A program made the position numbers and the translations under genes. The notes below the pieces were generated by a model, which was not told the DNA's origin, searched no databases, and saw only the letters and a list, made by a program, of their open reading frames with translations. This document shows, one piece after another, positions 22,282 through 35,900 of a stretch of DNA of 64,000 bases. The stretch lies in NCBI RefSeq assembly GCF_008831285.2, contig NC_045148.1, positions 6,331,001-6,395,000 on the forward strand, given 5' to 3'. The DNA is from Nymphaea colorata (lineage: Eukaryota; Streptophyta; Magnoliopsida; Nymphaeales; Nymphaeaceae). The first letter of the stretch is position 1, and every line of letters begins with the position of its first letter.

Positions 22282-25200
22282 GATAAGATGAAAGAAAACT
22301 GATTTACCAAGAAAAACTTCGCCAAAGGCTCACAGCATGTTGAAAGAGGAGCGAAGTAATGAAGAATAAGTAAGTCAACGCCTCAAATCCTCTGCAAGAG
22401 AATGGTCGGTCCTTTCCCCTCAACGAAGAAGGAGAGAAAGAAAGGGAAAGAGAGGGTAAAACTCTCGAAAAACAGCGCTCTCTCTACATATATAAACGGG
22501 ATCAGCAGTAGCGTTCAGGAAAGGAATAGAAGAGAGAGAGAGAGGCACCAATGGAAGCCGAAGTCCCAAGAGACGATGGAAAATCGAGAGCCAAAGAGCG
22601 AGAACGCCGAAAGAGAGAGGGGGGATCCATTTTATCGCATAGCTTTTAACGCCATATAAGGTCGTTGAGATTAAAAAACACTTTCTGTCTAAAAATGTCG
22701 AGTGGAAATGGGAGTCATGCCGCTACGGATCGATCTGAAATAATCAAACGCACCTATATGTCGAGTCTGATCAGATTTAGTAGAAAAACACGGTCGGACC
22801 TGAAAACTTGTAGTTTTGGAGAGATGTTGGGAAAAAACGGTATATATCGGTGGGCGACAAAACCCTACTTAAATTTTTATAATAACTTATTTTTAAATAA
22901 AATATAAACATGACAACATGTTTATAAATACTAGTTTCCATAAAACACGCTTTAAATCAATTATTTTCATCTTGGTTCATATATATTTTCAGTTTTTTGG
23001 GATGTTGTTGGATTGGTAAAAATTGAAAAATTTATTGTTAAAAGAACTACAAACTATTACTAGGTTATCATAAACCGTCCCCACACTATAAATCGCTGAT
23101 GAAGTTACCAGACTGGCTAAGGTTTCTTATGGGTTAGCGAGATTAAATTTCAAGCTAAGGCATTTGTCTAAAGCTAAATTTATCTAATTTTTTTTTAAAA
23201 GGGTAAGTAGTTCATTCCACCATTCATAAGCAATACTACTGGCCTTGTGCCCGCCCACTTGGGTTTTCGCAGAGTATGTTTTGGAACCTTTTATTATTCA
23301 AAAATATAATGCATTGGAACGTGACAATGACCACTCCAAAATTCAAACCTAAGTCTAAAGAAACTGGTCCGCCTTGCCATCCAGTCCACTCTTCAAAATG
23401 CTAACCGGTCTGCAAGTCGATGATGAAAAATCGAAGGTCATTTTTTGTGGGCATGAAGAAAATTGGGTGATTGCTACAGCTAACCTCCTCCACTAGACTC
23501 ATAACACTCTCCCTATCTTGGATTATTTGTGTTCAAAGGGCAGCTCACTGAGGAACTCTGCTCTAATCTGCTTGTCAATGAGCTAGCAGGTGTCTTTTCT
23601 GTGGTGCTGAAGAAGAATCAGACTCACAAATCCTAAGCTTTATTTGTGACTATGGTCTATGGAAACATGTTTCATTTAATTGCAATAGATCTTAACTGGA
23701 TCCGAAAAATGAAACAGATCCTAGAAGGTAGACTTAGAGATCCAAATTGGAGAAGAATTCTGCACTTGGTTACTCGAGGAATCAGGGTGGAAAAGGAGCA
23801 AGCTGTAGAGGAGCTGGAGACTTTTATCCAGCGTTATTTTTATATGTGAGCTTGAGGTCTTCAAGGCATGCTAATTGCTAATTTTTAAAATTTTGTTCTT
23901 GCCTTGTTTTATTTGTAATTTTTTTTATAAAATGAAAAATAATAATGGAAGACCATATGTACTAAATGCAAATCATTGATTGGAATAATTGGTATATTCC
24001 AAGCCACAAAGTTATTATGAACAAAGATCAGAACCACTTCCCCCACCAAGAACTTTTGATTGTCAAAACATTTTTTTTCACGCAATTCAATCACACAAAT
24101 ATGATCTTATAAAAGTTCTGATGTCAAGCATATGCTCCATTAATCATAATAACATTACTATACTCATAGAAAAAATGAACTGTTCTTATAACATGATATA
24201 CAAATTAATATTTTTTTATATAAACAACTTAAATTATGACATGTTTTATGTCAATCAACGTCTATAAACATTCAAAAATGTCAAACGCCTTGTGATGCGA
24301 AATATACTAATTTCTCTCGAAATTGTACAATTTGTCGTGTCTAGTGCTAGCCCAGCCATGGCCAACGGAAAGTAACTTGGCTTCGAATGACCTGATCGTT
24401 CGAATTATTAACTCAAAGATTTACATTATCATACATAATCTTAGACCTAAGACAGATTTACTCAAGCTTGATCGATTTTCAGTTGATCTCAACTTATATG
24501 TGTCGGATCCGAGGCATGGTTACTTTATTTGTATATAATATATGAAATTTTATAATATATTATGCGATAAGAGCTAATCAAAGAATTGCTAGGAGAAAAT
24601 GAATTAGAGTTTCATTCGCCTGAATATATTTTTTATTATTGATACGTTTCACGTAGTGCAAAGCTAGTAATTAACAAAACTGACTTCTCATCCACAATCC
24701 CTTTTTTCTTTGCCGGCCAATCTCAGTCTAAAAGATTTGTGCTTCATTCAAATTGATTTCCAGATATAGACCATACTGATACAAAGAGATTCACAAATTG
24801 CATATTTTACCTTGATGTGATTTATATTTTGTTAAGTCATATTCGACGAAGAAAAATTGGATTGAACAGAATCTTGATTTTTTTTACGTGAAAATGTGTC
24901 CTTATGAAATCAAATCTAACTCGAAATATAAGTTTGGACGATACTCCACAATCGCTTTATATTCTAAAAACCTATGATAATTTTTAGGCGAGTGAATAGT
25001 TAACAATCTACCGTTTCAAAGAGGCTCGAGTTCTCCAATTACCTTACTTTTAGAGTCTTGAGCTGCATTGGAGCTTGAGTGGGTAGTGAGTTACATTCAA
25101 CTCGACAGAACACCTTCACGTTTTGTAGCATAGAGGAATAGCGCCCATGAAATTGAAGCGAGAACATGCTGCATCTGACCAGCTGTGCTACATCCTTTAA

Positions 25201-25906
25201 AACATTATACAATGATTTCGTTCCCATAATAAAGAAGCACAGCTTGACCAATGAGCAAGCTATACTTGGTTCAGTCCAACTAAGACTAGTTCGATTCGAT
25301 AAGATTTTTTTAATATTATTTTTATTGATATATATATATATAATTATAATATTTTATTATAATTAATTATATTTATATATTATTTATATTAATATATACA
25401 TTTTAATTTTAACTGGATCATGCTCGGGTGTCAGCCTAGCTCGGATTCAGGTTTCCGGTGGGCTGGCCCGTTGCCAGGCCTAAAGTCCAACAAAATGTTC
25501 AATTTTAATGTACGCCCCCATTTTCATTATTCGCATTAAAAAATTAACTTTTGAAAGATAACCTTCGTTGGTAAAATATACACTATGGTTATGAACTAAT
25601 TTACCGTAACAGAATAATTTTTAACAGAACAAGCTGAAGGTTTAGTTGGACAAATGATAAGATACGTTTTAATTTTTTTCAATTAACCGTCTATTTCGGA
25701 CCCAAAGTTAATTGAATGAAAAGGCCGAAGATTGTCGTGTCCTTGTTATACAACCAAAACTTGAACATATTTATGTCAAATGTTGGTAACACAGGGACGC
25801 ACCTCACAGTTATTGCTCCGATCAGTCAAGCGGTCTTCTGTTCCATACTGAAGCAGGAGCGGAGGAGCACGAACTAGGAAAAGCAGATCTGCATAGAGTT
25901 GGGGAG
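22282..25906. other. Divergent spacer between the two host genes
   Basis: The two genes are transcribed away from this 3.6-kb interval, so it must hold both promoters. The first 350 bp upstream of the transferase ATG are purine-rich (GAGAGA runs near 22,430-22,620), probably 5' leader or promoter DNA. The rest is AT-rich with no supported gene. A SINE-like copy lies near 25,040-25,210 and a TA-rich tract at 25,325-25,400. ORFs at 23.6-24.5 kb have no family resemblance. Confidence 0.5.
25040..25207 (-). repeat. SINE-like repeat with tRNA-type box A
   Basis: On the minus strand the sequence TAGCACAGCTGG (25,190-25,179) fits the tRNA promoter box A pattern TRGCNNAGYNGG. It shares flanking AATGTTTTAAAGGATG with a second copy near 54,650 and box A with a copy near 53,560. 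Box B and the tail are not clear here, so the extent is approximate. Confidence 0.4.
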
Positions 25907-28900
25907 ATGGATGCTCTCAGAAAACAAGCCAGCAAAATCAGAGAACAGGTTGCCAAGCAACAGCATGTAATCCTCTTTCTCTTCCCTCTCGACATACCTT
26001 CCTTTCATTCTTCTTCTTGTTTAATATACCATGAACTGCCTAACTCGTCCATATCTCTATTCATTTTTGTTTTTCGTTTCCAATTTCTCCTATTGGTGCA
26101 CTACCTAAGCTCAGATCCGAGGAGACGATCCCCAATTGGAATTTATTGTCTTTATGAAGATTATTCAGATTGTTGGGATTTCCCTTTTAGTTAAGTTGGT
26201 TCTGGTTTTTCTCTATCAGGTCATGCATTTTAGTTGGTTTTCTGATGGATAATTTTAATGCGACGAAGTGAACTACGGTTGCCTTGATGCATGTGTTGGG
26301 TAGCAAGGAAAAACAATTATGGGTTCAAGCTGTACTAATTTACTGATGTAAAAATGAAAAAAATACACAAGAATCTGAAGCTTTTATTTTATGTTCTAAT
26401 GCCATATCACAAGTTCTGATGCTACACCTTAAGGCATCTAATGCCTGTGTTTCAATAGCCATATAAGTTTCCATAAGAATATGGTCAGATGTAAAGTCAA
26501 ACAGATTACTTCAGGAACATGTTTTACCAGGCAACAAGTTTTCAAAATTCAAAGGTTTTCTTCTGGAAGACGTTATTCTCTACATAAGAAACGGATTGCT
26601 TCAAGAGCATATTTGGCTAGGCTACAAGTTTCCCAAATTCAAAAGTTCTCTTCCAGGATATGTTATTCTCTACATACATTGTAAAATAAGCTCTTTCATT
26701 TGCTTGCAGTATAAACTGTTGCATATAGGAAGAAAGAAATAGCTGTTAATCCAAAATACTCATTTAGATTCTACCTTCCACCATGTTTAAGTGGGTTAAC
26801 AATAGATAATTATTTTAACGTGATTGAATTGTGAAAGAAGCTACAGTTTTTGTAGTCAAGCTTGGTTGGGCATGCTCAAAACATCCTAGTGAATTTCTAG
26901 AGTGATTGTGAGATTTTTTTGCATTCATGCACAAATACACACATGCAAACATTTAAAAATGATGATGTTAATGATGCTTCGCATTTGGTAAGCTCACCAA
27001 AAGAATAGTTTTGTATTTTTCTTTGTATACTTTTGACGAAGCAGCCCCTTGTGCATTGCATTTTTTAAATGTTTCATTCTCTATCAGTCTACATTTGTGA
27101 TTGCTACTTCTTGCCTTGGAAAACCTGTATTCAAGTTATGTACTAATCTCTTTTCTCATGCTTGAAACTATAGGCTGTCATAAAGCAGTTTACTGTGAGC
27201 GGATATGAAAGCTCTGATGTAATGGTCACAGATGAGATTGAGTTGCAGAGACATCAACAACTTGAGAAACTTTATAAGTCTACCCGCACTGGCAGGGTAT
27301 GGATCACATTCTGTTGAAATTCCTTTTTGTGGTGGGTGCATCTATTGTAAAAATTTAAAGTTTCAGATGTGAAGTTATGGTAAGTGAGCTTGATTATTTT
27401 TATTTTATTGGTTAAGGGCTAGGTCTCTCTGATTCAGACATAGCAGTGCAGTTATTTTGCAACAGTATGGAGAATTGCTTCTATTACTGACCTGAAAGAG
27501 TTCAAATTCTCCTTTAGGTGCTTCAACTGTGGTACATATAGAAGAAGCTGGTAGAAAGACGTCTTCTGTATAGGGTTCAAATGGTGAATTAAGGCGGAGT
27601 AAACTGATCATCCTATGGGCGTTTAGCTGGCTATGAAAATGAAATAAAAGGCTCACCTCTATGGTTTTACCCTCTTTTCTATATATCTGGTCTGATCTCT
27701 TTCATAGTGAGGTGTAGTCTGTGCTTAGACACAGCCTAGCTTCTCTAGGTGAAAGCCCAATGCTTAGATGCCTAGGGAGGTGAAAAATGAGAGGCAGCCA
27801 ATTTCTTTACTTGGAACAATCTTGAGGCATGCTTAAATTTCCAAATTTTGAAACGGGCATCCTGATTTTTTTTTCACAGTGGTCCTTATGAAATTTTACA
27901 CTCCATTGCATCTTAATGGATTCTGTTATTTTTTGCTGGAACCTGCACTGCTGGGATTTATGCATGCATCACCATACATGTCTAATTTGTCTTGCTTGAA
28001 AAGTTGTCAGTTAATGGTTTAGCAAATGGCATTTCAAATGGTGCAACCAGCCATCATGTAATTAGGGTCTTCCTTTTGCAGGACTTTCAAAGAGAAATTG
28101 TTCGAGCTACTGAAGCCATTACATCTGTTGGATGTAAGAGAATTGAAATAGGCATGTCTATCTCAATTTTGATTTACTTTTTATATTCTACGGTTTCATA
28201 AAAGATGGGGCACATCATGAATTCTCAAACAAATCCTGTAATCAGCAATACAAGTTTATAACTGCTAAATATATCTTCTCAAAATTCAAGAAGCTTTATT
28301 TTGTTCGATTTTCCAAATATGGTGTGAATCATGATTTCCAGAATCGAAGATGTCAGAAGAATGTACCAGGTATGGGGTTGAGGGAACTGATGATGCATTA
28401 CTTGCAAAGGCTGCCTCCTTATATGGTGAAGCTTGCACTAATATAGTAAGGGAAACAGAAGAATTGAATAGAGTATTTTCATTGGAGGTAACATGAAGTT
28501 ATTTTCATTGGTTTCCTTTTTGCTTATCAATAACCATTTAATAGATCATCTGTGGGAGACTTTCTCTTACAATACTTCATCTTGAGTAGAACTATTAAGC
28601 ATGTATTTATTGCATCGTGCTGCTAACAAGGTTGTCAATTTACATGTATGCCCTTTTTATTATGTAAAAATAAATTAAATTTGTGAATGGGTATTGGAGT
28701 TTTTTATTAGATATCCAATTATTGCTCCACCAATAGTCCAGCATGGAAACCAGGTCTTTTTATATGTCACATAAGTGATTTTGAAAATCAGTCTTTCTGA
28801 GGCCAGGTGTCATTGTACCAACTATTCCTGGTAGGTATAATAAAATCATGAAAAATTCTTGCTGGTAGCTGGAGTCGTACAAACAACAGTTGTGGCTGTG

Positions 28901-31900
28901 CCACTCTTCATGATAAAAGGTAATTTGGAAATTAGAAGTCCAAAGGGTGGTACAGAGCTTGCCTGATGCAAAGAGGATCAAGTTCAGATGACTGATCCTA
29001 ATCTTCTCTTTTCTATTTTTCGTTCCCATACACGTAACTGCACTTGTTCCTCTGTTTTGTGACACAGCTTCAGACATGCTATGCTATTATGTGTGGGCTC
29101 CCTAATGTCTCAAGAACAGATTATGAAGTATCCATGCAATACTGGAATCTTATAAGAATTGTAGCTAGTATGTCAAATATATCCGGAATGCACATGAAGG
29201 ATAAGTAGACTGATGCCCATGTCCCTTTGTTAGACTTGCCGTGGTGTTTTCTTGCGTTCATGGATGATCGAGACTGAAAAGTGAAAAGGAAGACATGAGA
29301 GTAAATGTGGACTCTTTTTAGTTGTTCCTTTGATAGATGGACATGAGTTGTAGGAAGGATTTTTTCTTTTTTCTATTTTGACTGCTATATTTGGTGAACA
29401 TTTACCTTATAGAATCCTATTTGTCTCAATATCTGGAAATTCACATTGCTGTGTCCTCAAAAAATTTGGTGCTGCAAAGTGCCACCAAATGGTTTTTAAC
29501 TTAGGCTGCATTTGATAGCCCGGTTTTAAGATCCGCGAGTTGGACTGCTCCTAAATCCAGCGTTTTATCAAATCTTGGATTTTAAAATTGTTGAAACTAG
29601 GGTTTGGAAGGGAGAGAATCATTAACCTCATTATCTCTAATAAGTACAATTACTTAAAAGCCCCCTAAAAGCAAAAATTATTTATCAACACTCCCCCTCA
29701 AGCTGCAGCACATATATCCATCATGCTCAGCTTGTTACAACAACTAGAAAACTTAGTAATGGTTAACGCCTTGACGGCTTAGTGAACATATAAACTACTT
29801 GCTCTTCAGAGGTCACATGAGTGGTGGAAATGATTCCTAACTGCACAATATCCCTAACATAGTGACAGTCTACCTCTATATTGAACATCTCCATGTTCCA
29901 AGGTGAGGGACAGTCTTCCATCTGCCAGTTTAATATGGCGAGGTCCATGGTGTGAATGGAAGGAAGAAAACACATGAGCTTTTGCCACAAAAATGTTGTA
30001 AGGGACCATAGTCTATTATCCATACGCTACTTGAATCCTGAGGAGTCATACCAGTAGGGCAGGCAACACTAGATACGATAGTAGAGGCAAATGTTGTATT
30101 AGATCTCTAGGCTAAAATCTGGTAATATTATGAGTGATTGAGACTAATGCATTTGAGAAGAAACCTATATTCTCACTCAATGTGGGAGCAGTCAGAGCAG
30201 ATACAGCCGGAGGCAACCTGGAATGTGGGCTTAGTGGGAGCAGTAGAAGAAGTTTCTGGACAAAGGAGGATGCCCGTTTTTGTTCCAACATTTGTCCTCA
30301 AGATGACCCAATCAACTGCAAATGGTTCACTGCAGTTTGCCACAACCACCACCTCGACCACGTGAACTAGATCCACGTCCACGCCCTCCATAGGCAGCAA
30401 GGGCAGACACAGTAGAATAATTATGTGGTTGAGACAAAGTGAGAGCCAGCTGACTAAGCTTGTTATAAGCTTTTGCTAAATCAGGAATTTCAGCCCCTAT
30501 AAGCATTTGTGCTTTTGCAACGCCATATTCAGGTAGGGCTGCACAATGAGTCGATCCAACTCGGGCTTGACTCGTTTATAAATGAGCCGAGTTTGAGCTT
30601 ACAAATACTTGAAACGATAAATGAGTCGAGTTCGAGTTTTAGGAACTTGACTCGTTTATACTCGACTCGACTCTAAAATCAGTACTCCATATAATATTGC
30701 CAAAACCGGTTCACCGGTTTTAACTTTTAGGGTAAAAACGAATTTCTACAAGTTACACGAGTTAAACGAGTTACATGAGTTAACGGTTACACGTCTTAAA
30801 CGAGTTAATACTTACACAAGTTAACGCTAAACAAGTTAACGCCTAAACGAGTTAAATGGGTTAAATGAGTCGAGTTCGAGCTCGATTTTGTGTAGTTGAG
30901 TTGAGCTCAAGCTTGCTATAAGGAGCTCGACTTGAGTTTGACCTGAGCTCGAGCTCGAGCTGGTCAAGCTCGGGCTCGACTTGGCTCGTGCGCAGCCCTA
31001 TATTCAGGAGACAGATCAGACAGGAACCAAGCCACCATGGTTCTCTCAAGATGAACTTTCTGACATGCATCACAAAGAGGTCGTATGACATTCAGCCTTT
31101 CATATGCATTTTGCACAGAAGCAAAGTATTAAGCCAAGTCTTGGTCTCCCTGCTGGAGATGAGAAATATCCTGCTCTATTTGTAGGATGCTGCTGACATT
31201 CTTTTCATGAGAATAAGTGTTGTGGAGATGCTCCCATATACGTTTAGCAATTTTGTAATAGCATAACCCATTAGCAATTTGTTGCTGAACACTGTTCATT
31301 ATAGAGACCATAACAATATTAGTATCTTCAGTCCATGTAGCATCCTTTCCTCTTTCTCTTTAGGTTCGTCCTCCTCTATAATGTGCCCCTTTCGATGTCC
31401 CACCACAGACATCGTGAAGGTCCTATGCCAAATCTCATAGTTTGTTCCACCTAACTTGATAGAAGTGCCATAGGAGAAGGGGTTTGAAAATGCCTTGTAT
31501 TTTGTCTCTAGATCAGATTTACTAGAGCTGCTGGAACCCTTCCCATTTGCCATATTTCACCAATAAACAAAGCTAGAAGCACAATCAGATTAGAAATGAT
31601 GGCAGTGTACTGCACAGTAAAGGCACAAGAACAATCGGCTGGGATATAAGTCACAACACCTTCAACATATAAAAATTCAGATATTGGTCTTTTTATTAGA
31701 TCTGATATGATTCAAACTCCAGAACTGATCTGGTCAACTCCCACACAGCAACGACCTCAGATATGGAACACCAGCAGCCGGCGACTTCAGATCTGGTTCA
31801 AGAACAGCAATATGATTTGAAAAGAGGAAACCTGCAGCAAGTTTTGATCTGATTACCACTCAACGACGTGATCTGGCCTGAACTTCTTCAACAATAGCAA

Positions 31901-32931
31901 CTAAGTCAGATTTGATGCAACCCAGCATTTAGAACTGAACGACAACTCAGATTTGGTTTTGCAAGAACTTAACGACTTCAACAGCAACACAAGGGTGCTA
32001 ATCACGTTTCTACATGTTAAATGTGATTAGCCCCTTTCAACCAAACAATCTAATTGCCTCTTTTGTAAACAGAAGGAGCCTTAGGCGTGAAACCCTAGCT
32101 CGGAGGAGGATTTGGAAGATGAGAGAAAGAGGAAAGTGGTGTCAAACCCTAGATGGCACAGTCCTAGGTCTGTGGCTCTGATACCATGTTGAAACTAAGG
32201 TTTGGAAGAGAGAGAATCATTAACCTCATTATCCCTTAATCGTACATCATATATGATTAGGGTAGAAAGGGGCGGCAACCTCTATAACAAAAGAGTCCAC
32301 AAGAAATATAAAATGACAAAAAGAGGCTTACGGGAATAAAATAACCTACACGGCTTTAAGTATAATTACTTAAAATCCCCCTAAAAGCAAAGATTATTTC
32401 TCAACAAAAATCATGGATATCAAATCCTCAAAAGGGATGAAATCCATGGTTTTTAAATCCCAAAGAGGAGGCAGGTCTGATTTCTCATGCGGATTTGAGT
32501 AGCATGGCTGTCACTATAAATCAGGCCCAAATAAGACAAATGCTTCAAGATATACACCCTTGAAGCTTCCACCAACTCAAATAAGTAACCTTCAATAGAC
32601 CTCAAACAAGAGGAGAATAGATCATATATCAATCACCACAAAATACACAAGAAGAGGGTAAAAAGCCATAACAAAACAAGGGACAACAGTCCCTTATTTA
32701 TAATACAAGAAAAGAAGAGAGGAGGAGGGGACATGGCTGTTGGGCCATCTCCAACGGCTAGAAATCTAACCGTTGGAGACTGGCCCAACAGCTAGTTCTC
32801 CTCTAAAATAATAAAAAAGTTGCAAACAAAAGAAAGGAAAAAATACAAAAAGAAATAAAAAATTACAAACTTGACCTAGGTATCCTAAACTATACATATA
32901 TCTATATATATATAAGACATATATTAGCACA

Positions 32932-32991
<60 letters not shown>

Positions 32992-35900
32992 AATACATAC
33001 ATTCTAACACCCCCCCTCAAACTTATGGTGTGATAACCGAAAGTTTGCCAATGAGAAATTGAGCCTTGGTAAAGAAATCTCCTAGTTGATATTCAGAGGG
33101 AACATATGACAGATCTATGTTTTTCTGAAGAAACTCTTCACGAACATAATGGCAGTCCATCTCTATATGCTTTGTCCTTTCATGAAATGTGTGGTTACTG
33201 TCAATATAAATGGCACTCTTGTTGTCACAACAAAACTTGACAGGATCCACAAGATGAAGGCTCATATCTTTCAATAAGTTTTTGAGCCATACAATTTCCC
33301 TTGTTGTAGATGCCATGGCTCGATATTCAGCTTCAATTAATGATAGAGACACCTTGTTTTGTTTCTTGTACCACCAAGAAATTAACGAATTACCTAAAAA
33401 CACACAAAAACCAGTGGAGTGCCTATTATTGGGATCTCCACCCCAATCAACATCTGCATAAGCAACTAGTTCTAATACAAAAGAGGAAGACAAGAAAAGT
33501 CCTTTGTTGATTGTATTTTTCACATAACGCACAATCCACATTGCCGCTCCCATGTGCATTGAGGTGGGTCTTTGTTGAAATTGACTTATAACATGAATGA
33601 CATGAGCAATATCTGGTCTAGTAATGGAGAGATAAGAGAGCACCAACAATTTGCCGAAAAAGAGTGAGATTCTCTAATATCTCTCCATCATCGATCTTCA
33701 TTTTTACTCCCAGTGCTTCTGGAGTATTTACAATCTTGTTGTTTGAAATACATGTTCTGTCAATCAATTCACTAGCAAACTTTATTTGAGAAAACAGATA
33801 ACCTTGTTTGCTATATGCAACTTCAATTCCAAGAAAATATGTTAGCCTTCCCAAATCAATCATTTGAAAACATTTCTTACGAAATAGTTTTATTTCTATG
33901 ATTCCTTTTTCATCACTCCCAGTAATTACTATATCATCAACATACAATAATAAAATAATTATACCTATCGAAGTATTTTTCACAAACATGGCTGTATCAA
34001 AGTAGCAAGATTTAAAACCTTGATTAATCATGACACTACTAAATTTGTCAAACCAGGCCTTGGGAGCTTGTTTTAAGCCATACAGAGCTTTCTTAAGTCG
34101 CAAAACCTTGTTTTGAGGTAGGACCAGTCCAGGAGGAACACTCAGGAAAACTTCTTCATTTAAATGGCCATTTAGGAAAGCATTTTTAACATCCATTTGA
34201 AAAATGAGCCACTGTTTGATAGAAACAACAACAATAAGAGTTCTAAAAGAGGTCATATGGGCAACAGGAGCAAATGTTTCTTCATAGTCAATCTCATATT
34301 CTTGGGCATAACCCTTAGCAACAAGTCTAGCCTTATACCTTTCCAAGGTCCCATCACTCTTAGTTTTGACTTTGTAGATCCACCTACATCTTATTGTCTT
34401 TTTTCCTAAAGGTAGAGAGACATATCCCGAGTATCATTACTTTCAAGAGCTTTAAGTTCTTGATTCATGGCATCAATCCAATTTGGGTCATCCTTAGCCT
34501 CAAGATAAGACAATGGCTCATAAAAGGAATGATGTGCCATAAGACAAGCTCTATGTCTAGGAGAAAAATACTCGTATGAAATGAATCTTTGAGGAGGCCT
34601 TATGTGTCTTTGAGACCTCCTAGGATTGGCTTGATCATTTTCTTGTGTTGCATGATCTCTTCTCCTATAAACTATAATGTCTCTTGGAGGATTAGTAGGA
34701 CTATCTTCTATAACTTCTTCTATTTGCTCCTCAATATCGGAATCGTCATCATAGTTCGTCCAAAGAAAGGCATAATCTTCTAGTTTCTTGGTTCATTCTT
34801 AAAACCATCTTCGTTTTCTAAAAAGATAACATTTCTAGTAACATAAACTTTATCTTGCTCAATATCATAACATCTATAGCCTTTTTGTGTTTCCGAATAT
34901 CCAATAAATACACAATTAATAGCTTTGGAGGAAAGCTTATCATCTTTGTTACTCAACACAAAGCATTTGCAACCAAAAACCTTAAGTCTATCATAATTAG
35001 GTTTTATGTTGTGCAATTTTTCAAAAAGAGAAATATATTTCAAAAGTTTGGTAGGCATTCTATTAATCAAATAGGTTGATGTCAAAACAGCCTCAGCCCA
35101 AAAGTTTTTAGGAACATTTTTGGATAAAAGAAGTGCTCTTGTGGTTTCAATAATGTGCCTATGTTTTCTTTCGGCCACTCCGTTTTGTTGTGGAGTGTTT
35201 GGGCAAGATCTTTGATGCACAATGCCTTTATTTTTTAGAAATTGTTGAAAGTCATTTGACATAAACTCTCCTCCTGAATCACTTTTAAAGATTTTGATAT
35301 TGAAGCCAAATTAGGTTTTGATCATGTTATAGAAATTCTTGAAGTTTGCAAATACCTTTGACTTGTGTTTGAGAAAATAAACCCAAGTATGCCTAGAATA
35401 ATCATCAATAAATATCACATAGTACAATAATTCTTCTTTTGATATAATAGGAGTGGGTCCCCACACATCCGAATGCACCAAATCAAAAGGCATTTTAGTA
35501 ACAAAATAGACATTTTAGTAACAAAATTTCTATTATCAAAAGGTAAGGCTTTCATTTTGGCCTTGATACAATCATTACAACAAAAGTTCTTTTGACAATA
35601 CATTTCTAAGAAGGAAAGATGAGACATTTTTTCTAGATTTGAATGTCAAGTCTTTGGTGCCAAGTTTGAATGTCACACTCTTTGATGATATTGCATGAAG
35701 GTCTTGAAAGGTCCAAAAAATCTATGTAGTAGAGATCATTTGTTCTAAAACTTTCCCCAATCGTCTTCTTGAATAGACGGTCCTGTATCAAGCATTTATA
35801 TTGTGAGAAAGTTATATCAAAAGCAAGGTCAGCCATTTGAGAAACGGACAACAAATTTAAGTTGAGTTTATGAATGCATCGTACTTGAGGTACTTTTAAA

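Larger units (their letters stand above)
29589..32406 (-). mobile_element. Deleted Ty1/copia element 1 (Gag plus RNase H end only)
   Basis: The element is bounded by TGTTGAAACTA... and ...CAACA and flanked by the 5-bp duplication AAAAT (29,584-29,588 and 32,407-32,411). Read on the minus strand it has a 5' LTR (32,406-32,187), an adjoining primer site (32,186-32,176, TGGTATCAGAG), a gag, a short RNase H tail, a polypurine tract (29,698-29,691) and a 3' LTR (29,690-29,589). Protease, integrase and reverse transcriptase are missing, so it is a non-autonomous deletion derivative. A hAT-like element has inserted in its gag. Confidence 0.88.

Noticed and set aside
28133-28139. GT donor GGAT|GTAAGA in exon 3 of the SH3 gene
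   Set aside because: Splicing here to 28,342 gives an immediate stop, while the GC donor at 28,152 keeps the conserved reading frame.
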